Below, piece by piece: positions 8,441-17,707 of a stretch of 52,429 nucleotides of DNA. The notes beneath the pieces are model-generated. The model did not search any database. It was not told where the DNA came from and saw only the letters and a list, made by a program, of their open reading frames with translations. The translations under genes and the position numbers were made by a program. The DNA is taken from positions 1 through 52,429 of the forward strand of contig CALUXV010000007.1 of assembly GCA_944324835.1 (NCBI GenBank), given 5' to 3'. This DNA is from Candidatus Gastranaerophilales bacterium. GTDB lineage: Bacteria; Cyanobacteriota; Vampirovibrionia; Gastranaerophilales; Gastranaerophilaceae. How positions within the stretch are numbered: the stretch's first letter is position 1; each line of letters starts with the position of its first letter.

Positions 8441-9010
8441 ATGAAAGAAAAAGTGAAAGAAAATAAAAACATAAAACACAAAAGTTCAGAAAAATTATCG
8501 ATGTTTTTGGAAGAAAACGATTTACACAAAAAGGATTTTGCAGAGATGATAGGAGTAACCCTATCTTATGTCTATAACTTAATTGATGATACAATACCAT
8601 TTTCAACAAGAGGAACAACATTAGAAAGAATTTCAACGGTTATGGAAGTTGAACCTGAAGAATTTGAAGAATACAGAATACCGCAAGAACCAATTCTTAT
8701 AGATGAATCCGTAGAATATTTAAAGAACACTTTAAAGAAAAAGAAAATGAGTATCGTTAATTTTTTAAAAGCATTCCCTCGAAAAAAACGTATAGATATT
8801 GTCGATATATTAAGAGGAGCACTTCCGATGCCTTTAGATTATAAAGAATTGAGCGCAATCGGAAAAGTCGCAGGACTTGATAAAGAAAAAATTTATTCAA
8901 TTTGGGAAAACAGATTAAGACAAGTATTAGAATCAAACGGAATGAATATCTATTCCAACTCTGAACTTGTTAAAGCGATGCTTGATTGTGCAAAAAAATA
9001 TACAGAATAA
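8441..9010 (+). CDS. XRE-like helix-turn-helix protein
   Basis: This is a 189-residue putative DNA-binding protein. After a very Lys-rich tail (1-15), residues 16-70 fit an XRE/Cro-type fold (KLSMFLEENDLHKKDFAEMI, then GVTLSYVYNLID as turn and recognition helix). A second helical segment around 85-185 contains a basic patch (FPRKKR) and could be another DNA-binding or dimerisation domain. AAAGGA precedes the ATG. It is monocistronic: a strong hairpin follows. The specific target is unknown. Confidence 0.8.
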   Translation: MKEKVKENKNIKHKSSEKLSMFLEENDLHKKDFAEMIGVTLSYVYNLIDDTIPFSTRGTTLERISTVMEVEPEEFEEYRIPQEPILIDESVEYLKNTLKKKKMSIVNFLKAFPRKKRIDIVDILRGALPMPLDYKELSAIGKVAGLDKEKIYSIWENRLRQVLESNGMNIYSNSELVKAMLDCAKKYTE

Positions 9011-9048
9011 TTATATAAGCGGGATTACTTTATCCCGCTTATATAATT
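9009..9048 (+). terminator. Perfect 17-bp hairpin after the HTH gene
   Basis: AATTATATAAGCGGGAT (9009-9025), a 6-nt loop and ATCCCGCTTATATAATT (9032-9048) form a perfect 17-bp stem beginning at the stop codon. No clear T-run follows, but the AT-rich stem base may serve for termination. It could also be a protein-binding palindrome. Confidence 0.5.
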
Positions 9049-9180
9049 GACAAAAGCACTTATGTAAACTTTTGTTATTAAATAGCAAATTTTATCTTTG
9101 ATTTGGTTTATACTAATACAACCTAAAACGTAGATAAATAGTATGAAAATACTAACAAAATGAATAAGTGAAAGTGATAA

Positions 9181-9603
9181 ATGATAAAAACATTTGTTCA
9201 AAATATTGGTAAAATTAATCACACCAACAAAACAAATAATACTAAACAAGATAAAAAAATATTGCCCGAACAATACACCATAACAAATTATGCTGCATTA
9301 TTAGGCGGAAGTGTAGGTTTAGTAGATGGTTTTGCGACTCTTTATTGCGCAAAAAAAGATTTAAAAACTACTTTAAATCTTTTTAAAAAAGCTTCATTTG
9401 CGGATAAAAGATTAATGGTAAAAAATTTACTGGAAAATGGTAAAACTGTTAATGACTTTAAAAAGTATACTAATACGATTTTTAACAAATCTATTCCAAA
9501 AGCCATGCTCAAACGTGGAATAATATATGGTAGTATCGGAGCTGTAGCAGGTTTTGCAGCAGATATTTATAAAAAAAATATCAATATACATAATAAAAAA
9601 TAA
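9181..9603 (+). CDS. Small two-segment membrane protein
   Basis: This 140-residue protein has an Asn/Lys/Thr-rich N-terminus and two Gly/Ala-rich hydrophobic segments: about 37-56 (NYAALLGGSVGLVDGFATLY) and 113-130 (RGIIYGSIGAVAGFAADI). A charged linker with a KKASFADKRLMVKNLLENG helix separates them. It is not a family I know. Its small two-segment, glycine-rich layout resembles the 41445 gene. It lies 11 bp upstream of the putative metalloprotease gene and is probably co-transcribed, so it may be its membrane partner; that is inference. Confidence 0.7.
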   Translation: MIKTFVQNIGKINHTNKTNNTKQDKKILPEQYTITNYAALLGGSVGLVDGFATLYCAKKDLKTTLNLFKKASFADKRLMVKNLLENGKTVNDFKKYTNTIFNKSIPKAMLKRGIIYGSIGAVAGFAADIYKKNINIHNKK

Positions 9604-9614
9604 AGGACTATTTA

Positions 9615-10703
9615 ATGAGGTTAAATTTCAATACAAATGGACATTGCCTTATAAGTAAACAATCCGGGATAAAACTTTCTTCCCAACTCACAAAAATTAA
9701 GCATCCTCAAAGAGCAAAGAGCTATGATATTGTTGAAATCGGCCATAATTTTAATCCAAAAGAATTTAATACAAAAATAATAACATTTAGGGATAAAAAC
9801 GGTAAAATTCTACAGCGTAATATTACTAAAAAAACTCCGGATGAAGTTATTGAAACAAAGAAAAATTACAAAGAATATTCTGCTGCATACATCGAAGACC
9901 CGACAGATGTATTTAAAGATTTGAAAATTCTTGGAAGAAAAATAAGTAGTATCACCAAGAAAAACAATAAATACTTTTCTAAATCAGAAGAAATACAAAC
10001 AAGTCCAGCGGATAAACATATCGTAACAATCTCTAAAATAGACACATTTTCTACCGGATTTTCCGGGGTAGAAACAGAAAATCAATCTATTTATGAATAT
10101 CAAAAAGGGAATAAAAAAGGATATTCAATTCAAAATTATATTCGAAATAATCACTCAGGAATATTTAAATTTGGAGATTTTAAAACAAAATTTGAGAATA
10201 TGTATAACTCTTCTATGAATGATAAATATGATTTTTTACATATTTATCCTTTTAAACAGTTTAAAAGAATTGCTCCATATATGATTGAAAATCCTATTCA
10301 TAAACCTCCATTTACAACAATAAAATGGTATAGTAAATATTCTCACCCTGATGATGAAACTATTAGTTTTGGATTTTTTAACGGGAAAGTAAACTTGAAC
10401 AGCAGAACTTTGATTACCAAAGAAGATATTGTAAGAACTACAGCACACGAAAAAGAACACGCATATCAAAAAATGCAAAGAAGTAAACCAATCGACGAAC
10501 ATACGGAAGAAATTAAGAAGAATATATCTGCTTATAATAATTACGTCCCTGCTAATAAAAATTATGAAGAATACCGGAGTAATTATAACGAAATAAAAGC
10601 AAGAGAAGCAGGAGAACTTGCATTGAAAGAATATAATACTTCGCTTGACGATTTAAAAGATGAATTTATGTATGCACCAAATTACCAATTTGGAGAATAC
10701 TAA
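9615..10703 (+). CDS. Putative zinc metalloprotease (HEXXH)
   Basis: This 362-residue hypothetical protein has a credible zincin motif HEKEH at residues 278-282, inside a helix-like TTAHEKEHAYQKMQ. REAGELALKEY at 330-340 could supply a downstream Glu ligand (Glu331 or Glu334). It has no classical signal peptide; the N-terminus MRLNFNTN carries the short N-F-x-x-N motif shared with other proteins here. Residues 30-260 are Lys/Tyr-rich and unfamiliar. AAAGGA lies 8 bases before the ATG. It is co-transcribed with the 9181 membrane protein. The protease call rests on the motif alone. Confidence 0.6.
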   Translation: MRLNFNTNGHCLISKQSGIKLSSQLTKIKHPQRAKSYDIVEIGHNFNPKEFNTKIITFRDKNGKILQRNITKKTPDEVIETKKNYKEYSAAYIEDPTDVFKDLKILGRKISSITKKNNKYFSKSEEIQTSPADKHIVTISKIDTFSTGFSGVETENQSIYEYQKGNKKGYSIQNYIRNNHSGIFKFGDFKTKFENMYNSSMNDKYDFLHIYPFKQFKRIAPYMIENPIHKPPFTTIKWYSKYSHPDDETISFGFFNGKVNLNSRTLITKEDIVRTTAHEKEHAYQKMQRSKPIDEHTEEIKKNISAYNNYVPANKNYEEYRSNYNEIKAREAGELALKEYNTSLDDLKDEFMYAPNYQFGEY

Positions 10704-10723
10704 ATTACCTTTTAATAAGTATT

Positions 10724-11347
10724 TCATTTTTCTAAAAATTCAAAAATCTTTTTAATTTTAGGGTATAAAGAATCAATGCTTTCATCTTCGTCCATCTCCA
10801 GAGTAATTATTGGAATATTTCTTTCCACACCGGCATAAGTTCCAAAACTACCCGGAGTCGGATAACCGATACTTGCTTCAACAGGATAGTTGATTATTTT
10901 GGAAATCTCCTCTGAAAATTCACGGGCAGGGCCGTCATAATTGACAATCTTGTATGGAGTATGCAGAGTCAAAATTACAGAAGGTTTGTACTCGTCTATA
11001 ACCTCTATCAAAAATTTTGTTTCAATTTCACTTGCAGGAGAATCTCCTCCGTAGTACTTATCTTTTTTTGAATGCTCCCAATTTTTTGTCGGGAAATTTC
11101 TGTTGATATCAACACCATTTGAATTTGTACGTGTACCTAATATTTTTCCATCCGGATTCAAACAGGGGATAAATAACATGCCAGTATCTTCAACATCATT
11201 TATATATCGATTAATAAGTTCTTCCCCTTGCGGTTCGTCTCCATGAACAACACCTATAATCAAAGGCGGATTATTAGAGAATGAACCCCCGAGTAACAGG
11301 AGTTCATTCTTATTATGTGTTAATTGAGTTTTTAATATTTTGTACAC
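10724..11347 (-). CDS. M14-family zinc carboxypeptidase/amidase, MpaA-like
   Basis: This 207-residue compact M14-fold enzyme has zinc ligands His35 and Glu38 (VVHGDEPQGEE) and His129 (LTLHTPY). Substrate residues Asn82-Arg83 lie in GVDINRNFP, and the catalytic Glu184 in ITLEMDED. Size and the HGDEP/DINRNFP combination resemble murein tripeptide amidase A, which cleaves gamma-D-Glu-meso-DAP bonds of recycled peptidoglycan. A deacylase such as succinylglutamate desuccinylase is less likely. The start is GTG. It lies 58 bp downstream of the PrsA-like gene on the same strand and may end the murA-mfd operon. Confidence 0.82.
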   Translation of the reverse strand: MYKILKTQLTHNKNELLLLGGSFSNNPPLIIGVVHGDEPQGEELINRYINDVEDTGMLFIPCLNPDGKILGTRTNSNGVDINRNFPTKNWEHSKKDKYYGGDSPASEIETKFLIEVIDEYKPSVILTLHTPYKIVNYDGPAREFSEEISKIINYPVEASIGYPTPGSFGTYAGVERNIPIITLEMDEDESIDSLYPKIKKIFEFLEK

Positions 11348-11405
11348 TGTATTTTCTCTTATTTTACTCTGCTCTTACAAAGTATCTTAATTTTAATAAC
11401 ATTTT

Positions 11406-12551
11406 CTATTTTTTTTGTGCACCTGCAGAGAATTTTTCCGGATTAACAGCTTCTGCAGCCTGTTGTTTTTGTTTTGCCATATCCTTTAATCGTTCTTGAA
11501 TTTTAACAGGATTATAACTTTCGTTTACATATTCAATCTTCGCACTTGCTTTCAATTGATTAATCAGTTTTTCTAAAATAACCATTTGTTTTTGAGTTTG
11601 AAGATACAATTTGATTTGTTCTTTGACCTTGATAAACGGTTCTTGCCCTGCAGCCATTCTGTCTGTTACTTTGATAATGTGGAATCCAAACTGAGTCTGA
11701 ATAACAGGGCTGATTGTATTTGGCTGCTGTTTGAAAGCTTGTGTTGCAAACGGTTCTACCATATCAGATTTAGCAAAGAACCCTATATCACCGCCGTTTT
11801 TAGCAGATGTTGTATCATCTGATTTTGCTCTTGCAACTTTTTCAAACTCATCAGGCATATTCTTGATAGATTTTTCTATTTCCAGAGCTTTTGTATATCT
11901 TGCTTGCATTTCTGCCGCAACTTTTTCTTTCAAAACAGTATCCGAAAGATTTTTATTTTCAGGTTTTGATTTGATTTGTTGAGCAATTTCCATTGGATTT
12001 GCCATAATCAATATGTGAGATGCTCTGACTCTGTCAGGATATGTGAATTTTTTTGTATTCTTCTTGTAGAAAACTTCTGCTTCATGGTCTGAAATTTTAA
12101 CGTTTTCTATCATATTAACAAGTTTTTTAACTTTAACTTCTTCTTTTAAATCTTTTTTAAACTGTTCATTAGAAACTCCATTGCGTTTTAATATTGCATT
12201 GAATTGTTCTTTTGAACCGACTTTATCAATCATAACTTTTAATTCGTTATTTAAATCAGAATTAGAAACTTTTATATGTCTTTTTTCAATTTCTTGATCG
12301 ACAAGTTTTTTTACAACTAATTCGTTAACAACTTTGTCTTTTAACATTAAGTACATAAAATTGTTATCATCTTGAGGTACTTGAATATTTAGCTGCTTAA
12401 GCATGCCGTCACTGGCAACTTTCTTATATGCAGTATCAAACTGTGATTGAGTAATAGGCTCATTATTAACTTTGATAATAACATCTTTTTTAGCCACACA
12501 ACCTGTAAACAGGAACATAGATGCTAACATTGTTACAAAAACTCTCTTCAT
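11406..12551 (-). CDS. PrsA/SurA-like peptidylprolyl isomerase lipoprotein
   Basis: This 381-residue envelope foldase has a signal peptide (1-17) ending in a lipobox, LFTGC with Cys18, so it should be a lipoprotein. A SurA/PrsA-type chaperone region (about 25-165) follows, starting with KVNNEPITQSQFDTAY. A parvulin (PpiC) domain at about 175-310 includes ASHILI, GGDIGFF and FGFHIIKV. The C-terminal helix is Gln/Lys-rich. It should help fold proteins crossing the periplasm. It starts 4 bp after the mfd stop, so the two are co-transcribed. Confidence 0.92.
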   Translation of the reverse strand: MKRVFVTMLASMFLFTGCVAKKDVIIKVNNEPITQSQFDTAYKKVASDGMLKQLNIQVPQDDNNFMYLMLKDKVVNELVVKKLVDQEIEKRHIKVSNSDLNNELKVMIDKVGSKEQFNAILKRNGVSNEQFKKDLKEEVKVKKLVNMIENVKISDHEAEVFYKKNTKKFTYPDRVRASHILIMANPMEIAQQIKSKPENKNLSDTVLKEKVAAEMQARYTKALEIEKSIKNMPDEFEKVARAKSDDTTSAKNGGDIGFFAKSDMVEPFATQAFKQQPNTISPVIQTQFGFHIIKVTDRMAAGQEPFIKVKEQIKLYLQTQKQMVILEKLINQLKASAKIEYVNESYNPVKIQERLKDMAKQKQQAAEAVNPEKFSAGAQKK

Positions 12552-12555
12552 TTAA

Positions 12556-15500
12556 TTACCCTCTTGTTTCATATTCGTAACTGATTTTGTCTATATTATA
12601 GAACAAATCATATAATAAATTAAATAGTTCGTTAAAATTCATAACAGAATTATTTATCAAAAGTATTGATGCTGCACCCTCTGTCGAATTAGGGGCTGGC
12701 GTCCACTGAATATTTTTTGTTATTGTCCTTGAAAGTTTAGTTTGTAATATTCTCCATTCTTCTTTTCTAAATGGAGTATAAACTCTTATATTATTCATTG
12801 TTTCACGAATCAATGTAATACCAACTTTGGTTGCCATTAATCTAATTTGAACAAGTTTAATCAAATTATCAACTTCTTCCGGAATTTTTGAGAATCTGTC
12901 TTTCCATTCAGATACTATATAATTTAGTTCTGTTTCGTTATGTACATCCGCCAGACGTTTATATTCAATCATTTTTTGTTCTTTTGAACCGACCCAATCT
13001 TCCGGAATGAATGCTGTTACATTTATATCAACTATAGTCGGCTGTTTCAATTCAACCTTTTGTCCTTGAAGTTCTTGAACGGTTTCCTCCAATAGCTGGC
13101 AATATGTATCAAAACCGACATTTACCATATGCCCATGTTGTTTTGTACCTAAAATATTTCCGACTCCTCTTATTTCAACATCACGCATTGCAATCTGATA
13201 TCCGCTGCCGAGAGTCGTAAATTCTTTAATTGCGGAAAGTCTTTGCATTGCTTCTTTTGTTATATTCTTATTAGGTTTATATAGGCAATAGCAATACGCC
13301 TGACGTTCTGACCGGCCAACACGGCCTCTTAACTGATAAAGCTGTGCAAGCCCGAACCTATCCGCATCATGGATTAGCATTGTATTTGCATTTGGTATAT
13401 CAAGCCCATTTTCGATAATTGTAGTGCACAATAGAACATCGTATTCATGATTTGCAAATCCGATTATAACTTCTTCCAGTTCTTTTTCTGACAACTGCCC
13501 GTGACCTATCGCAATTCTTGCATTTGGAACAAGTTCTTTAAGTTTTAATCGGAATTCTTCAATTGTCTCAACCCGATTGTACAAATAATAGACCTGTCCG
13601 TCTCTGTCTAGTTCGTGCACAATCGCATTTTTTACAATATTATCGTTGTAAACTCCGACAAACGTCCTGATTGGAAGTCTGTTTTTAGGCGGAGTATTAA
13701 TAACTGACATATCTTTAATACCTGATAATGACATATAAAGAGTTCTCGGAATCGGTGTTGCGGACATCGATATTATATCAATATTTTCTCTAAATTCTTT
13801 CAATTTTTCTTTGTGTCTGACACCAAATCTATGTTCCTCATCAATAACAAGAAGTCCTAAATCTTTAAATATAACACCGTCCTGCAGCAGTCTATGGGTA
13901 CCTACAACAACATCGCAGCTCCCTAATGCCATATTTTTTAACGTTTCTTTTTGTTCTTTAGAGGTTCTGAACCGGCATAACAGTTCAACATTAACACCGT
14001 ATGGCTTGAACCTTTCAGAAATTGTTTGATAATGCTGCAGAGCCAGAATGGTTGTCGGAACAATCACTGCAACCTGTTTTCCGGAGGCAACAGCTTTGAA
14101 TATACCACGCATGGCAACTTCTGTTTTACCGAATCCGACATCTCCGCAGATAAGTCTATCCATTGGATTAGATGATTCCATATCCGCTTTTATTTCGTTT
14201 ATTGCACGCATTTGATCAGGCGTTTCGGTGTATTCAAACGCATCTTCCATTTCAATCTGCCATGCAGTATCAGGTTCAAATGCAATACCTTCCTGCATTT
14301 TTCTTCTTGCATACAATCTCAATAAATCATAAGCAACTTTTTCAACTTCTTTTTTGACTCTGGATTTTGTTTTTTCCCAATCAGATCCACCCATTCTGGA
14401 AAGTTTAGGTTTTGCGGCACCTGCACCTCTATACCGGCATAAAAGGTTTATCTGTTCTGCCGGAATATGAAGTCTGTCCTTTTGTGCGTACTCTATTGTC
14501 AAATAATCTTTTAACTGGCCGTCCAACTCCTGCTGGGTCAAACCGATATAAATTCCTACCCCGTGTACGGAATGAACTACATATTCCCCTTCTTTTATAT
14601 CGTTAATACTCTCAATATACTCTGCTTTTGCCTTATATGATGTTCGTTTTGTCGATGTAACTTCTTTATTTCGTTTATTAAAAAGTTCTCTATCAGTAAG
14701 CAGAATAAATTTTGCATCTTCAATTATCGTTCCGTTTGAGGAAATGTTGTTTGCATAACTTACATCAAAAATTTCATATCTGGAAAGAATTTCTTTAACA
14801 CGTTCGGGATAATCCGTTGCTATAACAATCTCATATCCCTTATGAGATTTTATAAATTCCGCAACATCATCCATATTTGCATTAAAGTTTTTTACAACCT
14901 GAGCATTAAAATCAATAATCTCATCAAATTCGCTATCAATAAAATTATTTAGTTCTATCCGCTGGTGACGAATAACTTTTGCTATGAAATTATTATACGG
15001 TACATGATTTATATCTCTCAACGGATAAATAAGTTCTGTTTTTATATTTTCATCAATCTGTTTTTCATATCCGTCCTCTATAAACTGATACTTTGCTGTA
15101 ATTTCTGATTTTTCATCAAATACAAGAATATAATCGTCAAAATAATCAAGAATGTTTTCTAAATCATTATTAAAATAACTCTGATAAACTTCAACCCCTT
15201 CAAAATATCTTTCTTCAGTAAATTTATCGGCAAGTTCTTTAGGAAAATCTTTTGGCGGATTATCGGGAAGGATAAACTTATAAACAGGCATGATATCTAT
15301 GCTTTTAATTTTTTCTATGGATTTTTGAGTTTCTCTATCAAAATACCTGATATCAACAATTTCATCCCCCCAAAACTCTATTCTTACAGGATTTTCTTTT
15401 AGAGTATAAATATCTGCGATATCGCCTCTGATACTAAATTCTGAGATATCACTCACCATAGTTGAACGTTTATAACCAAGATTCATCAATTTATTGAGCA

Positions 15501-15912
15501 AATCTTTTTGAGTAATCTCATCCCCGATTTTTAAGGTAAAACTGTTTTTTTTGAAAAAACTTTTTGACGGGAATTTTTCTAACAAAGCTTTAATCGGCAC
15601 AATCATAACATTTGCAGGATTCATCAAAAGATTAACCTGAGAGGAATAATCATACACATTCAAAGGAACTGTTTCATACATAGATGAATTCTGGTAAGGA
15701 AAAATTTCAGAGCGCAGTTCAAAAAAAGACTTTAAATCACTCTGGTATTTCAATGCAGCCTGTTCGGTTGATGTTATGAATAGAACTTTTTTCTCTAGCT
15801 TTTGAGCCGTTTCACTCACAAGCAAAAGTCTCAAAAAAGTTGTTAATCCGGTTACAACAAAAGATTTTGAGTGTTTTACATTACTATTGAATTCAGAAAA
15901 ATCAATATTCAT
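12556..15912 (-). CDS. mfd: Transcription-repair coupling factor
   Basis: Mfd removes RNA polymerase stalled at DNA damage and recruits UvrA. The 1118 residues show the N-terminal UvrB-like region, then the RNAP-interacting module near 440-510 (EYVVHSVHGVGIYIG). The helicase core follows: Walker A GDVGFGKTE near 590, DEEH box (LVIDEEHRFG) near 690, SATPIPRTL near 715, motif V (TTIIENGLDIP) and RGRVGR near 865. A C-terminal TRCF domain ends the protein. Its ATG overlaps the upstream stop as TAATG, so translation is coupled to the 110-aa protein and to murA. Confidence 0.97.
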   Translation of the reverse strand: MNIDFSEFNSNVKHSKSFVVTGLTTFLRLLLVSETAQKLEKKVLFITSTEQAALKYQSDLKSFFELRSEIFPYQNSSMYETVPLNVYDYSSQVNLLMNPANVMIVPIKALLEKFPSKSFFKKNSFTLKIGDEITQKDLLNKLMNLGYKRSTMVSDISEFSIRGDIADIYTLKENPVRIEFWGDEIVDIRYFDRETQKSIEKIKSIDIMPVYKFILPDNPPKDFPKELADKFTEERYFEGVEVYQSYFNNDLENILDYFDDYILVFDEKSEITAKYQFIEDGYEKQIDENIKTELIYPLRDINHVPYNNFIAKVIRHQRIELNNFIDSEFDEIIDFNAQVVKNFNANMDDVAEFIKSHKGYEIVIATDYPERVKEILSRYEIFDVSYANNISSNGTIIEDAKFILLTDRELFNKRNKEVTSTKRTSYKAKAEYIESINDIKEGEYVVHSVHGVGIYIGLTQQELDGQLKDYLTIEYAQKDRLHIPAEQINLLCRYRGAGAAKPKLSRMGGSDWEKTKSRVKKEVEKVAYDLLRLYARRKMQEGIAFEPDTAWQIEMEDAFEYTETPDQMRAINEIKADMESSNPMDRLICGDVGFGKTEVAMRGIFKAVASGKQVAVIVPTTILALQHYQTISERFKPYGVNVELLCRFRTSKEQKETLKNMALGSCDVVVGTHRLLQDGVIFKDLGLLVIDEEHRFGVRHKEKLKEFRENIDIISMSATPIPRTLYMSLSGIKDMSVINTPPKNRLPIRTFVGVYNDNIVKNAIVHELDRDGQVYYLYNRVETIEEFRLKLKELVPNARIAIGHGQLSEKELEEVIIGFANHEYDVLLCTTIIENGLDIPNANTMLIHDADRFGLAQLYQLRGRVGRSERQAYCYCLYKPNKNITKEAMQRLSAIKEFTTLGSGYQIAMRDVEIRGVGNILGTKQHGHMVNVGFDTYCQLLEETVQELQGQKVELKQPTIVDINVTAFIPEDWVGSKEQKMIEYKRLADVHNETELNYIVSEWKDRFSKIPEEVDNLIKLVQIRLMATKVGITLIRETMNNIRVYTPFRKEEWRILQTKLSRTITKNIQWTPAPNSTEGAASILLINNSVMNFNELFNLLYDLFYNIDKISYEYETRG

Positions 15913-16244
15913 TATTCTTGATTTTGGCTTTCGTAATCAATACCCATTTTCTTTAGAGTAGATATAAAACGTTCAGCACAAGCTTTTTGAACATCCGGCG
16001 GTACAACTCTCAAGATTTCAACAGTTTTTGAAATTGTAGGATTTTTATCGTACCAGCGGCATCCGTTAATAGGTTTGACCAGTTCATAAAACCTGTCAAT
16101 CGCCTCTTTAGATACTTGTTCTTCCAATTTTGCAAGAAATAATTCAGCTTGCTCCATTAATTCATCTTGATAATTTTTTAAAAGCTCTATAACCTCTAAT
16201 AACTTAGGGTCATGATCGTACCATCTTTTATACACGGGACTCAT
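15912..16244 (-). CDS. Small protein with two RWYD repeats
   Basis: This 110-residue charged soluble protein contains an internal duplication. RWYDHDPKLLEVIELL begins at residue 7 and CRWYDKNPTISKTVEILR at residue 62, each followed by a helical stretch. I do not recognise a named family. Its start overlaps the 3' end of murA by 17 bp and its stop overlaps the mfd start by one base. It is therefore tightly translated between a wall-synthesis enzyme and a repair factor. Function unknown. Confidence 0.8.
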   Translation of the reverse strand: MSPVYKRWYDHDPKLLEVIELLKNYQDELMEQAELFLAKLEEQVSKEAIDRFYELVKPINGCRWYDKNPTISKTVEILRVVPPDVQKACAERFISTLKKMGIDYESQNQE

Positions 16245-17541
16245 TCTTTAACCCTTTCACATTTTCGGTTTCGTCATTATATCTGATAATATTAGCACCT
16301 AATGCTGCCAATTTTTTATCAAAGTTTTCGTAACCTCTGTCTATATGATGTAAATTTTCAACAATAGATGTTCCATCAGCCATAATAGCTGCTACAACTA
16401 ATGATGCACCGGCTCTCAAATCACTTGCAGAAACGGTTGCTCCTGTAAGTTTTTTTACACCTTTTATAATTGCATGATTTCTATCTTGATGAATATCAGC
16501 ACCCATTCTCAAAAGGTGAGGAACCTGCATAAACCTGTTTTCATACAAACTTTCCGTAATAATACCTACCCCGTTTGCAGTTGTCAATAATGCCATTGCC
16601 ATAGATTGTAAGTCAGTTGGAAATCCCGGATACGGCTGTGTTACAAAGTTTATTGAGTTTAATCTGTTTTTACAGGAAACTTCAATTGCAGTCGGTTCAA
16701 TAAGTTTTATACTTGCACCCATTTTGATTAATTTGTCTGTAAAAAATGTCAGGTGTGCAGGAAATACATTTCTTATTATTGCTTTACCTTTAGATGCAAC
16801 AACTGCACTCATAAATGTTCCTGCTTCAATTCTGTCCGGAATAGTCGTATATTCAATCGGGTGTAAATCTGATTGTTTTACTCCGTTAATAACAATTTCA
16901 GATGTACCGGCGCCATTGACATCAGCCCCCATTGTATTTAAAAAGTTTGCTAAATCAATAATTTCCGGTTCCTGTGCAGCGTTTTGAATTCTTGTAGAAC
17001 CTTCTGCCAATATTGCCGCAAGCATTAAATTTTCTGTTGCTCCAACTGACGGAATATCTAGATAAATATCAGTTCCGACAAGTCTTGGAGCTTTAGCATG
17101 TACATAACCGTTTTCTATTTTTATTTTTGCACCAAGAGCCTCTAAACCTTTAATATGAAAATCGACTCTTCTTTCACCGATTGCACATCCTCCCGGTAAT
17201 GCAACAATGGCCTCTTTACAGCGGGAAACAAGAGCACCCAAGATTATAAATGAAGCTCTCATTTTGCTGACATACTCATATTTTGCAGTAACAGATGTTA
17301 TATTGGTTGCATCAATTGTTACAGATTTTTCAGTTTTATCATGAGAAGTTTTAACACCAAGTCCGTTTATAACTTCCAGCATAATACCGACATCAGTTAA
17401 ATCCGGAACATTATAAATTTTTGATTCACCTTTTGCAAGCACCGCTGATGCCATCAATTTTAAGACAGCATTTTTTGCACCGCCAATATTAACTTCACCC
17501 TTTAATTGAGTACCGCCTTGTATCTTATACTTATCTGCCAA
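16228..17541 (-). CDS. murA: UDP-N-acetylglucosamine 1-carboxyvinyltransferase
   Basis: MurA transfers enolpyruvate from PEP to UDP-GlcNAc, the first committed step of peptidoglycan synthesis (fosfomycin target). Lys23-Asn24 lie in GGAKNAVLK. The catalytic Cys119 lies in PGGCAIGERRVDFH, so the fosfomycin-sensitive Cys form is present. PYPGFPTDLQS is also canonical. At 437 residues the length is a little above the usual. The start is TTG, with GGAG five bases upstream. It is the first gene of the murA-mfd-prsA block, behind a good promoter. Confidence 0.96.
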   Translation of the reverse strand: MADKYKIQGGTQLKGEVNIGGAKNAVLKLMASAVLAKGESKIYNVPDLTDVGIMLEVINGLGVKTSHDKTEKSVTIDATNITSVTAKYEYVSKMRASFIILGALVSRCKEAIVALPGGCAIGERRVDFHIKGLEALGAKIKIENGYVHAKAPRLVGTDIYLDIPSVGATENLMLAAILAEGSTRIQNAAQEPEIIDLANFLNTMGADVNGAGTSEIVINGVKQSDLHPIEYTTIPDRIEAGTFMSAVVASKGKAIIRNVFPAHLTFFTDKLIKMGASIKLIEPTAIEVSCKNRLNSINFVTQPYPGFPTDLQSMAMALLTTANGVGIITESLYENRFMQVPHLLRMGADIHQDRNHAIIKGVKKLTGATVSASDLRAGASLVVAAIMADGTSIVENLHHIDRGYENFDKKLAALGANIIRYNDETENVKGLKNESRV

Positions 17542-17573
17542 AACTGCTCCAATCTACATTAATTCTTAATATA

Positions 17574-17602
17574 ATCATACAATCTACAAAAAAACTTGTA
17601 AA
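17574..17602 (-). promoter_or_regulatory. Promoter of the murA operon
   Basis: Reading the minus strand, TTTACA (17602-17597), exactly 17 bp and TATGAT (17579-17574) form a sigma-70-type promoter. It lies 33 bp upstream of the murA TTG codon and just downstream of the preceding gene's terminator. Confidence 0.65.
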
Positions 17603-17633
17603 GAGTGTAACGTTCTTTTAATATATAATTTCT

Positions 17634-17662
17634 AAAAAAAGTGCGGCTTAAGCGCCGCACTT
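17634..17662 (-). terminator. Intrinsic terminator of the 17708 gene
   Basis: On the minus strand AAGTGCGGC, a 6-nt loop and GCCGCACTT are followed by a run of T. This is a textbook Rho-independent terminator and separates the acidic hypothetical gene from the murA operon. A second small hairpin (GCAGCG/CGCTGC, 17701-17716) spans the gene's stop codon. Confidence 0.9.
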
Positions 17663-17707
17663 CGTAATCTTACTATCTTTTCCCTAATTTCCCGCAAGGA
17701 GCAGCGT

